64,000 nucleotides of DNA, from positions 4,340,001 through 4,404,000 of the forward strand of contig NZ_JACHJU010000001.1 of assembly GCF_014203795.1 (NCBI RefSeq). The letters are read 5' to 3'. The DNA comes from Streptosporangium album (GTDB lineage: Bacteria > Actinomycetota > Actinomycetes > Streptosporangiales > Streptosporangiaceae). Under the pieces are notes generated by a model. That model had not been told where the DNA came from. It saw only the letters and a list, made by a program, of their open reading frames with translations, and ran no database searches. Position numbers and translations under genes: made by a program. How positions within the stretch are numbered: position 1 is the first letter of the stretch; every line of letters starts with the position of its first letter. Positions 32,137-41,460 of this stretch are shown here, one piece after another.

Positions 32137-33456
32137 GTGGCCGACATCGTGGCCTTTTCCGGTGGGAGCGGGAACGCCGGATCGCGTCCGCTGAGCCAGC
32201 CGCGGACCGGCCTGAGCGTGGAGGTCACGCAGATCCCGGAGGCGTCCCTGCGGGGGGTCCGGGTGGCGGTGCTGAACTTCCGCGAGCCGGGACAGTCGGT
32301 GGCCGGGGGTGCCGAGGAGTACGCCTGGCAGGTCAGCCGCCACCTCATCGCCCAGGGCGCGTCCGTCCACTTCGTGACCGGCCGGGAGCCCGGTCAGGCC
32401 GGGTCCGAGCGGCGTAACGGCGTCGAGCTTCGCAGGATGGGCAACCGCTACCTCGTCTACCTGCTCGTGCCGCTCTGGCTGCTGCTGCGCCGCCGCCACT
32501 TCGACGTGGTCGTCGACTCGATGAACGGCATCCCTTTCTTCTCCCCTCTCGTGGTCCGGCGCCGCACCGCGGTGATCTGCCTGGTGCACCACGTGCACGA
32601 CCGGCAGTTCCACGCCTTCCTGCCCCCCTGGCTCGCCAGGATCGGCTGTTTCATCGAGGGATCGGTGGCCCGGCTGCTCTACCGTCGCCGCACCACGATC
32701 ACGGTGTCGGAGTCGTCCAGGGAGGACCTCCGCACGCGGCTGCGCTGGCTGGCCCCGATCCAGGTCGTCCCCAACGGCAGCCCCACGGCGCGCTCGGTCG
32801 CGCGGCACGCCCTTCCCGGTGACCCCGCCGTGGTCTACCTGGGCAGGCTGGTCGGCCACAAGAGGGTCGAGCGCGTCGTCGGCCTGGCGGCCGAGCTGAG
32901 GGAGAGCCGTCCCGGGCTGCGCGTGCACGTCGTGGGCCGCGGCCCGGAGTCCGGGTCCCTCGCGGTCAGGGCGGCCGAGCTGGGGGTCGCCGACCGCGTG
33001 CACCTGCACGGTTTCCTCGCCGAGCCGGAGAAGAACGCCGTGCTCGGCTCGGCCCTGCTGAACGTGACCGCCTCGGAGTTCGAGGGCTGGGGCCTCACCG
33101 TGATCGAGGCGGCGGCCTTCGGCGTGCCCACGGTCGCCTATGACGTCGCCGGGCTGCGCGACTCGATCCGTGACGGCGTGACCGGCTGGCTGGTCCGCGA
33201 CGGCGAGGCACTCGCGGACGTGGTGGAGCGGGCGATCGGGGAGCTGGCCGACCCCGTGCGGCGCGCCGAGATCCAGCAGGCGTGCCGATCCTGGGCGGGG
33301 GAGTTCACCTGGGGGAGAACCGGCGCTACGATAACCAGACTTATCGCCACGGAGCTCCCCATGGTCGGCCACCGGCACCAACCCGAGAGCTCTGCAGGCT
33401 CGCCGGCCCGGACCCCCGACCTCCGTCTCGCCGCTGGTGAGACCGACCCCACTTGA
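32137..33456 (+). CDS. Family GT4 glycosyltransferase (Rv0225-like)
   Basis: A 439-residue GT-B glycosyltransferase without membrane helices, so it acts at the cytoplasmic face using a nucleotide sugar. The N-terminal acceptor domain has GGAEEYAWQVSRHL (about residue 65). The C-terminal donor domain has YLGRLVGHKRVE (about 235) and the GT4 EX7E motif within EFEGWGLTVIEAAAFGVPT (about 315). The GTG start follows GAGGAG. The stop overlaps the TTG of the aftD-like gene (TTGA), so the two are coupled. By linkage it probably builds the precursor or core of the same envelope glycan; mannose or another hexose is possible. Confidence 0.88.
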   Translation: MADIVAFSGGSGNAGSRPLSQPRTGLSVEVTQIPEASLRGVRVAVLNFREPGQSVAGGAEEYAWQVSRHLIAQGASVHFVTGREPGQAGSERRNGVELRRMGNRYLVYLLVPLWLLLRRRHFDVVVDSMNGIPFFSPLVVRRRTAVICLVHHVHDRQFHAFLPPWLARIGCFIEGSVARLLYRRRTTITVSESSREDLRTRLRWLAPIQVVPNGSPTARSVARHALPGDPAVVYLGRLVGHKRVERVVGLAAELRESRPGLRVHVVGRGPESGSLAVRAAELGVADRVHLHGFLAEPEKNAVLGSALLNVTASEFEGWGLTVIEAAAFGVPTVAYDVAGLRDSIRDGVTGWLVRDGEALADVVERAIGELADPVRRAEIQQACRSWAGEFTWGRTGATITRLIATELPMVGHRHQPESSAGSPARTPDLRLAAGETDPT

Positions 33457-36400
33457 GTGCCGCATTGACCCCTGACCGCACGGACACCGGGCCCGCCCGG
33501 CTGCGGCACCGGCTGCACCTGCTGGCGGGCTGCCTCCTGCTCGGAGCCGTCGCGTTCAACACCTCGCCCGGCCAGGTGATCTCCGAGACCAAACTCGACA
33601 TGGCGCTCAACCCGCTCGGCTTCCTCGCCCGGGCGACCCACCTGTGGGACGGCGCGTTCTTCGGCCACCTGCAGAACCAGGCCTACGGCTACCTGTTCCC
33701 GATGGGCCCGTTCTACGCGCTCTTCAAGGCGCTGGACATGCCCGCGTGGAACATCCAGCGCCTGTGGATGACCCTGGTCCTGTGCGCCGCCTTCGCCGGC
33801 GTCGAGCGGGTCGCCCGCGCCCTGGACATCGGCACCCCGGCCACCCGGGTCCTGGCCGGTCTCGCCTACGCCCTGGCCCCGCACGCCCTCACACTGATCG
33901 GGATCAACTCCTCGGAGTTCCAGCCGAGCGCCGTACTGCCCTGGATCCTGCTGCCGCTCGTGTACGGCACACGCCCGCAGGCGAATCCGCGCAGGGCGGC
34001 GGCGCTGTCGGCGCTGGCGTTCCTGTTCGCCGGCGGGATCAACGCCGTGGCCGAACTCGCCGTGCTCGTCGTGCCGCTGCTGTACCTGCTGACCCGGGAG
34101 CGGGGACGCCACCGGCGGCGCCTGCTGCTGTGGTGGCTGGGCTGCGTGAGCGCGGTGTCGATGTGGTGGCTGCTGCCCCTGCTGGTGATGGGCCGCTACA
34201 TCTTCTCCTTCCTGCCGTTCATCGAGACCGCCGACGCCACCACCGGCGTCACCTCGCTGATCAACACCCTGCGGGGCACCTCGGGCTGGATCGCCTACCT
34301 GCCGGTGGACGGGCAACCCTTCCTCCCCGCCGCGTTCGAGCAGGCGACCGGGCCCGCGCTGATCGTGTTGACCGCGCTCGTCGCCGGCCTCGGCCTCGGC
34401 GGGATCGCCGCCCGGACCACCCCGGAGCGGGCCTTCCTGGCGATCAGCGTCCTGGCCGGGATCGTGATCGTCTCCGCCGGGCACGCCGACGCGCTCGTCC
34501 ACCCGTGGACGGAGCAGGTGAAGGCGCTGCTGGACGGTCCCCTCGCGCCGTTCCGCAACCTGCACAAGTTCGACGCGCTCATCCGGCTCCCGCTCGCCCT
34601 CGGTCTGGCCGCCCTGCCCCTGGCCGGCCCCGTACGGCTGCGCAGGCCCGTCCTCGCGGCGGCCGCCGCCCTGGCGGCTCTCACCGCGCTGCCCGTCGCC
34701 ACCGCCGGGGCGTCCCCCGCGGGCGGGTTCGCCGAGGTGCCCTCCTACTGGCGGGACGCCGCGACCTGGCTGAACCGGAACACCGGGAGCGGCATGGTCC
34801 TCGCCGCGCCGGGATCACGCCGGGGCGAATACCTGTGGGGCCGTCCGATGGACGAGCCCATGCAGTCACTGCTGACCGTGCGCTGGGCCACTCACACCAA
34901 CGTCCCCTGGGGATCTCCCGGGCTGGCCCGGCTGGTCCAGGCGGTGGACGAGCGCTTCGCCACCGGCCGGGGCTCGCCGGGTCTCACCTCGGCGCTGCGC
35001 CGGATCGGGGTCACCTACCTGCTCGTCCGCAACGACCTCGCCAGAGAGAGCCTGGGGACCGCCTGGCCCGCGCGGGTCCACGAGACCCTCGCCGAGTCCA
35101 CCGGCCTGGAACGGGTCGCCACCTTCGGGCCGGAGATCGGGACCACGGCCAACTCGACGGCCTCGGGCTGGTTCGAGCAGCACTACCCCGCGCTGGAGGT
35201 CTACGCGGTCCCCGCCCCCGCGCCGCTCGTCGCGACGGTGCCCCGCGACGGGACGCTCCGGATCGCCGGGGCCCCCGAGGCGACGCTGGCCCTCGCCGAG
35301 GAGGGCCTGCTCGACGACGACCGGCCCACCGTGGTCGGTGATGAGCCGGAGGCGGGCACGGTGCCCGCGGCTCGCAGGGTGGTGACCGACACGCTGCGCC
35401 GCCGCGAGATCGTCTTCGGCGACCTGCGTCGCATCGGCACCGCCACGCTCACCGAGGACCAACCCCCCGAACGGGGCAGGGAATCAGACCTCACCGACCC
35501 CGCCTGGACCGCCGCCGCCGCGACCGCCCGCTACTCCGGCATCCAGGACGTGCGGGCCTCCTCCGCCGAGTCGGGGATCGGGGCCGGTGACCGGCGCGAT
35601 CCGGGGCGGCAGCCGTACGCGGCGCTCGACGCCGACCCGCGCACCGGATGGCGCTCCGACGGCTGGAACGGGGCAGTCGGGGAGTGGCTGGAGGTGCGCT
35701 TCGTCGAGAGCATCGACATGCCGCAGATCACCGTCGCGTTCGAGAAGGGGGCGCTGGGACCCCCCGTGGCGGAGGTCGCCCTGGAGACCGAGGCGGGGAC
35801 GCGCCTGGCGCCGGTCCGGGACTCGGCCGACCCGCAGCTCCTGCGCCCACCGGCCGGTGCGACCTCGTGGCTGCGCATCCGGGTGACCAGGCTGGCCTCC
35901 GAGCCCAGGTCGCGGATCGGCACCCGCGTCGGCATCACCGAGATCGCGATCCCCGGGGTGAGGGCCACCCGGAGCATCGTCGTCCCCGCGGACGGCGCCC
36001 AGGACCCCGGCGCGGTGCTGCTGACCCGCCGGGGTTCGGCACCGGCGTGCATGCACGGGTCCGCGACGTGGACCTGCTCGCCGTCCCTGCAGATCACCGG
36101 TGAGGACGGCTCCGGCTTCGACCGGACCTTCGCCGTCCGGGACGGCGGGGAGCGCGCCGTCACCGGCCGCGCCGTGCTCACCGACCCCGTCTCCGCCGGG
36201 CTGCTCACCACCATCCCCGGCGTCTTCCCCCGGGTGACCGCCTCCTCCACGCTGGTCGACCACCCGGCCGTGCTCGGCCGCTCGGCCATGGACGGCAACC
36301 TGGACACGGTCTGGTACGCCCAGACCTTCGACCCGCACCCGACCCTGACCGTGAGGCTCCGCAAGAAGATCACGATCTCGCAGATCACGGTCCTCTTCCC

Positions 36401-37667
36401 CGACTCGTTCCTGGGGCAGCCGCCGATCAGGGTGAGCGTGCGCGGCGGAGGCCGTACGGCGCAGGGCTGGGTCGGATCCAACGGGAGAGTCGCCTTCGCC
36501 CCGATCCGCACGGACCGTCTGGAGATCGGGTTCACGGCTCCGGCGTCCCGGCCGATCGAGGTGTCGGAGCTCACCATCCCGGGGGTGAAGCCGCTCGGCT
36601 CGCTGGCACCCTTCCCGCTGAGACTGCCCTGCGGCTACGGGCCCACGCTCACCCTCAACGGCAACACCGTGCCCACCGAGATCGTGGACGGCACGTTGGA
36701 CGACGTGGTCAACGGCCGCCCCCTCGGCTACCGGGCCTGCGGACCGGTCGAGCTGGGCACCGGCACCGCACGGATCACCGCCGCCCCCAGCGACGCCTTC
36801 AGGATCGATTCGGTGGTCGTGCGGACGTCCGCCGACGGCGCACGGCGCGCGGTCACGGCCACCCCCGCGGTCGCGGAGTCATGGGGGCCGGAGGAGCGCC
36901 GGGTCCGGGTCTCGGCCTCCGCCCCCTCCTACCTTGTGGTCAACGAGAACCACAACACCGGCTGGCGGGCCTACCTCGGCGGCAGGAGGCTGACAGCGGT
37001 CAGGCTGGACGGCTGGCGGCAGGCCTGGGAACTGCCCGCCGGACAGGGCGTCGTGACCATGCGCTACGAGCCCGACTCCGCCTACCGCGCGGCCCTGCTC
37101 GGCGGCGGCATCCTGGTGCTCCTGGTCTTGGCGCTCGCGTCCGTCCCCGCGCGGCGGACCCGTCCGTCCGGGACCGTGCGCGCCGCGGCCCGGCCGTCCA
37201 GACCGGTGCCCGCCGGGGTCCGCGCGTCCGGGACGGCGGCCGCCGGGGTCCGCGCGGTCTGGATCTGGCTGTCCGCCCCGATCGTCGGCCTGTGGACCGG
37301 GGGGTTCGCCGGCGCCGCGATCGTCACCGGGGCGCTGGCGCTGGCCGCCTGGCTGAGAGCGGTGGCCGAGGCCAGGCACGCCCGGCTCGGAGCCCTCCCC
37401 GGCCTCGCGGGCGCGGCGGCCTCGCCCTGGGCGCTCGTGGCGCTGCCGGGCCTGGCCGGTCTCGCGCTCGCCGCGGGAACCCTGTACGGCGGGGCCGACG
37501 CCGCCGAGGCGCTCGCCAGGCCCCTGACCGGCGTCGTGCCGCAGGTGCTCTGCCTCCTGACCCTGGCGTGGATGATGGCGTCGGTCCCCCGGAGGGCTTC
37601 CGCCCCGCCGCCTCCGCCGCGCCGTGCCGCGGCCCGGCGGCCCGATCCGATGGTGGCGGGCCGGTGA
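33453..37667 (+). CDS. aftD: AftD-like alpha-(1->3)-arabinofuranosyltransferase
   Basis: A 1404-residue membrane enzyme, close to the roughly 1400 residues of mycobacterial AftD. The N-terminal GT-C part (about 1-420) has many helices and an early loop with SETKLDMALNPLGFL, the region that carries the catalytic acidic residue in this class, plus YGYLFPMGPFYALF. The long extracellular middle (DUF3367) includes two discoidin-like carbohydrate-binding sandwiches (from about residues 690 and 922; the second has AMDGNLDTVWYAQTFDPHPT). Helices return near 1212-1390. It should transfer arabinofuranose from polyprenyl-phosphoryl-arabinose outside the membrane. TTG start overlapping the GT4 stop; the 3' end overlaps the DUF3068 gene. 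Confidence 0.9.
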   Translation: MSAALTPDRTDTGPARLRHRLHLLAGCLLLGAVAFNTSPGQVISETKLDMALNPLGFLARATHLWDGAFFGHLQNQAYGYLFPMGPFYALFKALDMPAWNIQRLWMTLVLCAAFAGVERVARALDIGTPATRVLAGLAYALAPHALTLIGINSSEFQPSAVLPWILLPLVYGTRPQANPRRAAALSALAFLFAGGINAVAELAVLVVPLLYLLTRERGRHRRRLLLWWLGCVSAVSMWWLLPLLVMGRYIFSFLPFIETADATTGVTSLINTLRGTSGWIAYLPVDGQPFLPAAFEQATGPALIVLTALVAGLGLGGIAARTTPERAFLAISVLAGIVIVSAGHADALVHPWTEQVKALLDGPLAPFRNLHKFDALIRLPLALGLAALPLAGPVRLRRPVLAAAAALAALTALPVATAGASPAGGFAEVPSYWRDAATWLNRNTGSGMVLAAPGSRRGEYLWGRPMDEPMQSLLTVRWATHTNVPWGSPGLARLVQAVDERFATGRGSPGLTSALRRIGVTYLLVRNDLARESLGTAWPARVHETLAESTGLERVATFGPEIGTTANSTASGWFEQHYPALEVYAVPAPAPLVATVPRDGTLRIAGAPEATLALAEEGLLDDDRPTVVGDEPEAGTVPAARRVVTDTLRRREIVFGDLRRIGTATLTEDQPPERGRESDLTDPAWTAAAATARYSGIQDVRASSAESGIGAGDRRDPGRQPYAALDADPRTGWRSDGWNGAVGEWLEVRFVESIDMPQITVAFEKGALGPPVAEVALETEAGTRLAPVRDSADPQLLRPPAGATSWLRIRVTRLASEPRSRIGTRVGITEIAIPGVRATRSIVVPADGAQDPGAVLLTRRGSAPACMHGSATWTCSPSLQITGEDGSGFDRTFAVRDGGERAVTGRAVLTDPVSAGLLTTIPGVFPRVTASSTLVDHPAVLGRSAMDGNLDTVWYAQTFDPHPTLTVRLRKKITISQITVLFPDSFLGQPPIRVSVRGGGRTAQGWVGSNGRVAFAPIRTDRLEIGFTAPASRPIEVSELTIPGVKPLGSLAPFPLRLPCGYGPTLTLNGNTVPTEIVDGTLDDVVNGRPLGYRACGPVELGTGTARITAAPSDAFRIDSVVVRTSADGARRAVTATPAVAESWGPEERRVRVSASAPSYLVVNENHNTGWRAYLGGRRLTAVRLDGWRQAWELPAGQGVVTMRYEPDSAYRAALLGGGILVLLVLALASVPARRTRPSGTVRAAARPSRPVPAGVRASGTAAAGVRAVWIWLSAPIVGLWTGGFAGAAIVTGALALAAWLRAVAEARHARLGALPGLAGAAASPWALVALPGLAGLALAAGTLYGGADAAEALARPLTGVVPQVLCLLTLAWMMASVPRRASAPPPPPRRAAARRPDPMVAGR

Positions 37668-38698
37668 CCCGTACCCGTGATGACGATGTGCCCACCGCCC
37701 CGGCGGCGGGCGGCGGGGCGGTGGGCCGGTCCAGGATTCCCCGGGCGGTGCTCGCGGGCGCGGGCGCCTTCCTCGTCACACTCGCTGCGCTCCTGCGCTT
37801 CTACGTCTACGACAGCGTTCTGCTCCTGCCGCTGGAGCAGGGCAGGACCTACCGTATGGTCGCCCCGGCCGCCGACTACTTCGACACGGCCACGCTCACC
37901 TCCCACACCGGTGTCCCGCTGGTGTCCACCACGACGCTGAGCGGCGACGCCGGCGCCGGGACCCGGGACACCGCGGTGTGGGTGGAGTTCACCTCGCTCA
38001 CCACGGCCGCCGGCGACCGGATCGACTACCACGAACGCAGGGCCGCCTTCGACCGCCGGACGGCCATGACGGTCAACTGCTGCGGGGAGTACGTCGACGA
38101 GGACGCGGGCGCCCGGCAGTCGGGCCTGGCCTTCCGCCTGCCCTTCCGTGCCGAACCGCGCTCGTACCCGATGTACGACACGACGCTCCGGACGGTGGTC
38201 CCGCTCCGCTACGAGCAACAGGAGCAGATCGACGGCCTGCGGACCTACCGCTACACCTACACGGCGGGTCCGGCCAAGATCGAGGACTTCCCCGAGCAGT
38301 TCCCCGGCAAGGTGCTGGGCCTGCCCCAGTGGCGGTCCCTGGGCGTCTCCCGCTACGCCGAGGTGACCCGCACGATCTGGGTCGAGCCGGAGAGCGGTCT
38401 GACGGTGAAGGTGGCGGAGAAACACCGCCAGGGCCTGCGCACCCCCGACGGGTTCGAGCGCAGGGTGAGCCTCCGGGCGGACCTGGTGATGTCCCCCGAG
38501 GACGTCGGCGCCAAGGTCGCCGACGCGCGTGCCTTCATCCGCTGGGTCCTGACGGTCCGCGACCTGCTGCCCGGACTCTTCCTCGCCACAGGACTCCTGC
38601 TGATCTTCTTCGGGGCCCGTCCTCGCAGGCGGTCCGGAACGGAGCGGACCGGGACCGCGTCGGGCGGGTCCGCGCCGCAGGGGCGGGGGTGCGCGTGA
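37664..38698 (+). CDS. DUF3068 (PorA-family-like) membrane protein, copy 1
   Basis: A 344-residue protein with a membrane helix near each end (about 28-48 and 302-322) and a large external domain between them, the layout of DUF3068 proteins such as mycobacterial Rv0227c. It contains the Cys pair NCCGEYVDED, also present in copy 2 at 55479 (NCCAVNVD). The GTG at 37664 overlaps the aftD stop (GTGA), so it is translationally coupled to the transferase. The function is unknown; linkage suggests a role in assembly or display of the arabinan. The 3' end overlaps the next gene in the same way. Confidence 0.85.
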   Translation: MTRTRDDDVPTAPAAGGGAVGRSRIPRAVLAGAGAFLVTLAALLRFYVYDSVLLLPLEQGRTYRMVAPAADYFDTATLTSHTGVPLVSTTTLSGDAGAGTRDTAVWVEFTSLTTAAGDRIDYHERRAAFDRRTAMTVNCCGEYVDEDAGARQSGLAFRLPFRAEPRSYPMYDTTLRTVVPLRYEQQEQIDGLRTYRYTYTAGPAKIEDFPEQFPGKVLGLPQWRSLGVSRYAEVTRTIWVEPESGLTVKVAEKHRQGLRTPDGFERRVSLRADLVMSPEDVGAKVADARAFIRWVLTVRDLLPGLFLATGLLLIFFGARPRRRSGTERTGTASGGSAPQGRGCA

Positions 38699-40614
38699 GC
38701 ACCGGCCCGGTCGAGGTGGAGCTGCGGCTGCCGGGGTGGGCGCGGAGCCCGTCCTTCCGGCGGCACGGGACGTCGGTTGCGGTGCTGTTCCTGCTGCTCG
38801 CTGCGCTCGTGCTCAAGGGATGGCTGCTCAGCCGGTCCTTCTTCGCCGAGGACGACATCGTCTTCATCGGCCGCGCCGTGGACGAGCCCTTCGGCTGGGA
38901 CCACCTGTTCCGGGTGCACATCGGACACCTGATGCCGGGTGCCCTCGCCCTGGTCCGGGCCGTCACGGCGGTCTCCGCCTACGACTGGACCCTGGTGTCG
39001 GCCGTGATCATGACGATGTACGCCGGTGCGGCCCTGGCGCTCCACCGGCTGCTGCGCCTGCTGTTCGGCGCCCGGCCGCTCATCCTGGTCCCGCTCGTCC
39101 TCTTCCTGTTCGCACCCGCCAACTTCCAGGCCGGAACCTGGTTCGCGGCGGCGCTCAACATCCTGCCGCTGCAGGTCGCCCTGCTCATGGCCATGTGCTC
39201 GCAGGTACTGCTGATCCGCACCGGCCGGGCCCGGCACGCGTTCGCCGGGATCGCCTGGACGTGCGCCGGCCTGCTCTTCTTCGAGAAGGCGGTCCTCATC
39301 CCACCGGTGCTGTTCCTGCTCACGGTGCTGCTCCTGGCGCGTGAGCACGGCGTGGCCGGGGCCGCGCGCAGGCACCTGGGCCTCTGGCTGGCATATGTGG
39401 CGGTGGGCGGCGCCTACCTGGCCGGTTACGTCCTGGCCTCGGGGCGGGCCGGCGGGCAGGGACTCGTGGCGCCGGAGTTCTACACCGCGTCCGACTACCT
39501 CGGCAGCTTCCTCGGCGGTACGGTGCCGACGCTGCTCGTGGGGGGTCCGCTGAACTGGGGGACGGCGACCAGCGCCGGCCTGCTGGTCGCCCACCGGCCC
39601 GTCGAGGTCGCCGTGGCCTGGCTGGTCCTGGCCGCCGTCGTCGCGGGCACCTGCCGCAGGCGTCCCGAGGCGGCCGGCGCCTGGGCGCTCGCGGCGGGCT
39701 ACCTCCTGGTCGCGGACGGCCTGCTGATCATGGTCAGCCGGGCGGGGTCGATCCAGCACGCCCTGGAGAGCCGCTACATCGCCGACGCCACCCCCGTGCT
39801 CGCGGTCTGCCTGGCGCTGGCCCTGATGCCGTGGCGCGACCCGCCCTCGCGGGACGGCGGACCGCCGCGGGACGCCGTGACCTCTCAGCGGGACGCGCCC
39901 CTGGCGGGCGGACCTCCCCGGCGGGACGCCTCCCGCGCCGTCTCACCGTCCGTCCCCGTCGCCGCCTGCGCCTACGTGGCACTCGCCCTCATGTCGGCCT
40001 CGGGCTTCGCCCAAGGGCTGCCGGGCGGCAACCGCGCCTACTTCGAGGCGGCCCGCGCGGACCTGGCCGCGCTCGATCCGGAGACGGGCGTCTACCCCTC
40101 GTTCGTCCCCGACAGGATGCTGTTCCCCTGGCGGCCCGTCGAGGACCGGCTGACCTCCCGGGCGCTCAGCCCGCTCGCCGAGGGCACGCTGCGGGAGAGG
40201 GTCAGGCGTCCGGAGGCGGCCCGCCGCGCGGTGACCTTCGACGAGCGTGGCCATCTGGTGCCCGCGGCGGTCTTCGGCGGTTATCTGGCGGCCAAGGACG
40301 GCGCCTGCCTTCCGGCGCGCGGCGACGCGACCGTCGCCGACCTTCCCGCCGCCCACCTGGGGAGCATCGCCCGCGTCGACTACCGGGTGCCACGCGACAC
40401 GCGCGCGAGCGTGCTCAGCGGGGACCGGCGGAACGAGGTCCTGCTGCGGGCCGGCTGGAACCGGATCTACTTCCCGGTCGCGCCCGCCTCCGGGCCGGTA
40501 CGGATCTCGGTCGCGGGGAAGGGCGCCTGCCTCCGGCTGGTGACGGTCGGCGCGGCCGTGCCGGAGCGGGCGGGCGGCGGCCCGCAGGAGGTGGTCAGTG
40601 GCGGCGCAGGATGA
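38695..40614 (+). CDS. GT-C-like polytopic membrane glycosyltransferase, paralogue 1
   Basis: A 639-residue membrane protein with about 10-12 helices and a C-terminal extracellular domain of about 190 residues. The first loop has FFAEDDIVFIGRA, an acidic EDD motif directly after helix 1 where GT-C enzymes place their catalytic Asp/Glu, then HIGHLMPGALALVRAV and AYDWTLVSA. The same order of motifs occurs in the gene at 41461. The GTG at 38695 overlaps the DUF3068 stop (a GTG at 38689 is an alternative). I infer a polyprenyl-phosphate-sugar-dependent transferase; the sugar is unknown. A low-complexity loop (DPPSRDGGPPRDAV, about 380-420) is probably cytoplasmic. Confidence 0.75.
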   Translation: MSTGPVEVELRLPGWARSPSFRRHGTSVAVLFLLLAALVLKGWLLSRSFFAEDDIVFIGRAVDEPFGWDHLFRVHIGHLMPGALALVRAVTAVSAYDWTLVSAVIMTMYAGAALALHRLLRLLFGARPLILVPLVLFLFAPANFQAGTWFAAALNILPLQVALLMAMCSQVLLIRTGRARHAFAGIAWTCAGLLFFEKAVLIPPVLFLLTVLLLAREHGVAGAARRHLGLWLAYVAVGGAYLAGYVLASGRAGGQGLVAPEFYTASDYLGSFLGGTVPTLLVGGPLNWGTATSAGLLVAHRPVEVAVAWLVLAAVVAGTCRRRPEAAGAWALAAGYLLVADGLLIMVSRAGSIQHALESRYIADATPVLAVCLALALMPWRDPPSRDGGPPRDAVTSQRDAPLAGGPPRRDASRAVSPSVPVAACAYVALALMSASGFAQGLPGGNRAYFEAARADLAALDPETGVYPSFVPDRMLFPWRPVEDRLTSRALSPLAEGTLRERVRRPEAARRAVTFDERGHLVPAAVFGGYLAAKDGACLPARGDATVADLPAAHLGSIARVDYRVPRDTRASVLSGDRRNEVLLRAGWNRIYFPVAPASGPVRISVAGKGACLRLVTVGAAVPERAGGGPQEVVSGGAG

Positions 40615-41338
40615 GCAGCAGGTTCCAGCTCACGATCTCGCGCAGGGCGGGGACGTGGATCACCGGGGTCGCCCAGCGGGGATGGTAGCGGGGCAGGGCG
40701 TCCAGGACCGTGGCGTCCGGCCGCCGCCGTGCCCAGCGCAGTGCCGCACCGACCGAGACCGGGTAGAGGCTGCTGCCGTAGACGTTCTTCGGGGGCCTGC
40801 CGTACGCGCGGGTGTAGCGGGCCGCGGCGCGGTGGCCGCCGAGGTAGTGCCAGGGGGAGGTCTCGTGGCCGCCCCAGGGGGACAGCCAGTTGGTGAACGA
40901 CAGGTAGACCACGCCGCCCGGCCGGGTCACCCGGACCATCTCGTCGGCCATCCGCCACGGGTCGGGCACGTGCTCCAGCACGTTGGAGGAGAAGCAGACG
41001 TCCACCGAGCCGGTCGCCAGCGGCAGGTCGAGCGCGCTGCCGAGCACTGCTCCCTCCGGCGCGGCGCCCTGGCGGGCCGTCATCTCGCCGGCGTCGCAGT
41101 CCACGCACACCGGGCGGGCGCCCACGGCCCGCAGCACGTCGGTGAAGTAACCCGGGCCGCCGCCGATGTCGGCGACGAGCGCGCCGTCGAGCTTGGTGTA
41201 GGAGGTGAGCTGGGCCACCGTGTCGCGGGCCAGCATGCCGTAGAAGAAGTCCGGGTCGCTCTGCTCCTTGCGGAAGGCGCCGAGCAACCTTATCGACCGG
41301 CCCAGAGTGGCCCGGAACGGTGCCTGAGGGGTCTCCAA
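40595..41338 (-). CDS. SAM-dependent methyltransferase (Rv0224c-like)
   Basis: A 247-residue class I methyltransferase. The SAM-binding motif I is VADIGGGPGYFTDVL, the acidic residue at the end of strand 2 is CVDCDAG, and the motif IV/post-I region is SNVLEHVPDPWRMADEMVRV, of the Methyltransf_11 type. I chose the TTG at 41338 because GAAGGAG lies 5 nt upstream; the ATG at 41383 has no such site. The resulting length agrees with Rv0224c (about 254, from memory) of the mycobacterial AftD region. The 3' end overlaps the paralogue-1 glycosyltransferase by 20 nt (convergent). The substrate may be the same glycan or its lipid carrier. Confidence 0.85.
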   Translation of the reverse strand: METPQAPFRATLGRSIRLLGAFRKEQSDPDFFYGMLARDTVAQLTSYTKLDGALVADIGGGPGYFTDVLRAVGARPVCVDCDAGEMTARQGAAPEGAVLGSALDLPLATGSVDVCFSSNVLEHVPDPWRMADEMVRVTRPGGVVYLSFTNWLSPWGGHETSPWHYLGGHRAAARYTRAYGRPPKNVYGSSLYPVSVGAALRWARRRPDATVLDALPRYHPRWATPVIHVPALREIVSWNLLLILRRH

Positions 41339-41460
41339 TGTCGCTCCTTCACGGAGTGGAACAGATCGGATGCGCCGGAGCATAACACCGCATTGCTCCT
41401 CATCTTTTTCGGGCTCGCAGGGTGTTCCGCAGGAACACGGGGATCAGAGGGAGAGGACTG

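Noticed and set aside
36220..36580. Separate carbohydrate-binding protein gene inside the aftD region
   Set aside because: The discoidin-like repeats are in frame within the single 1404-codon aftD-like gene and match the internal domains of that family.
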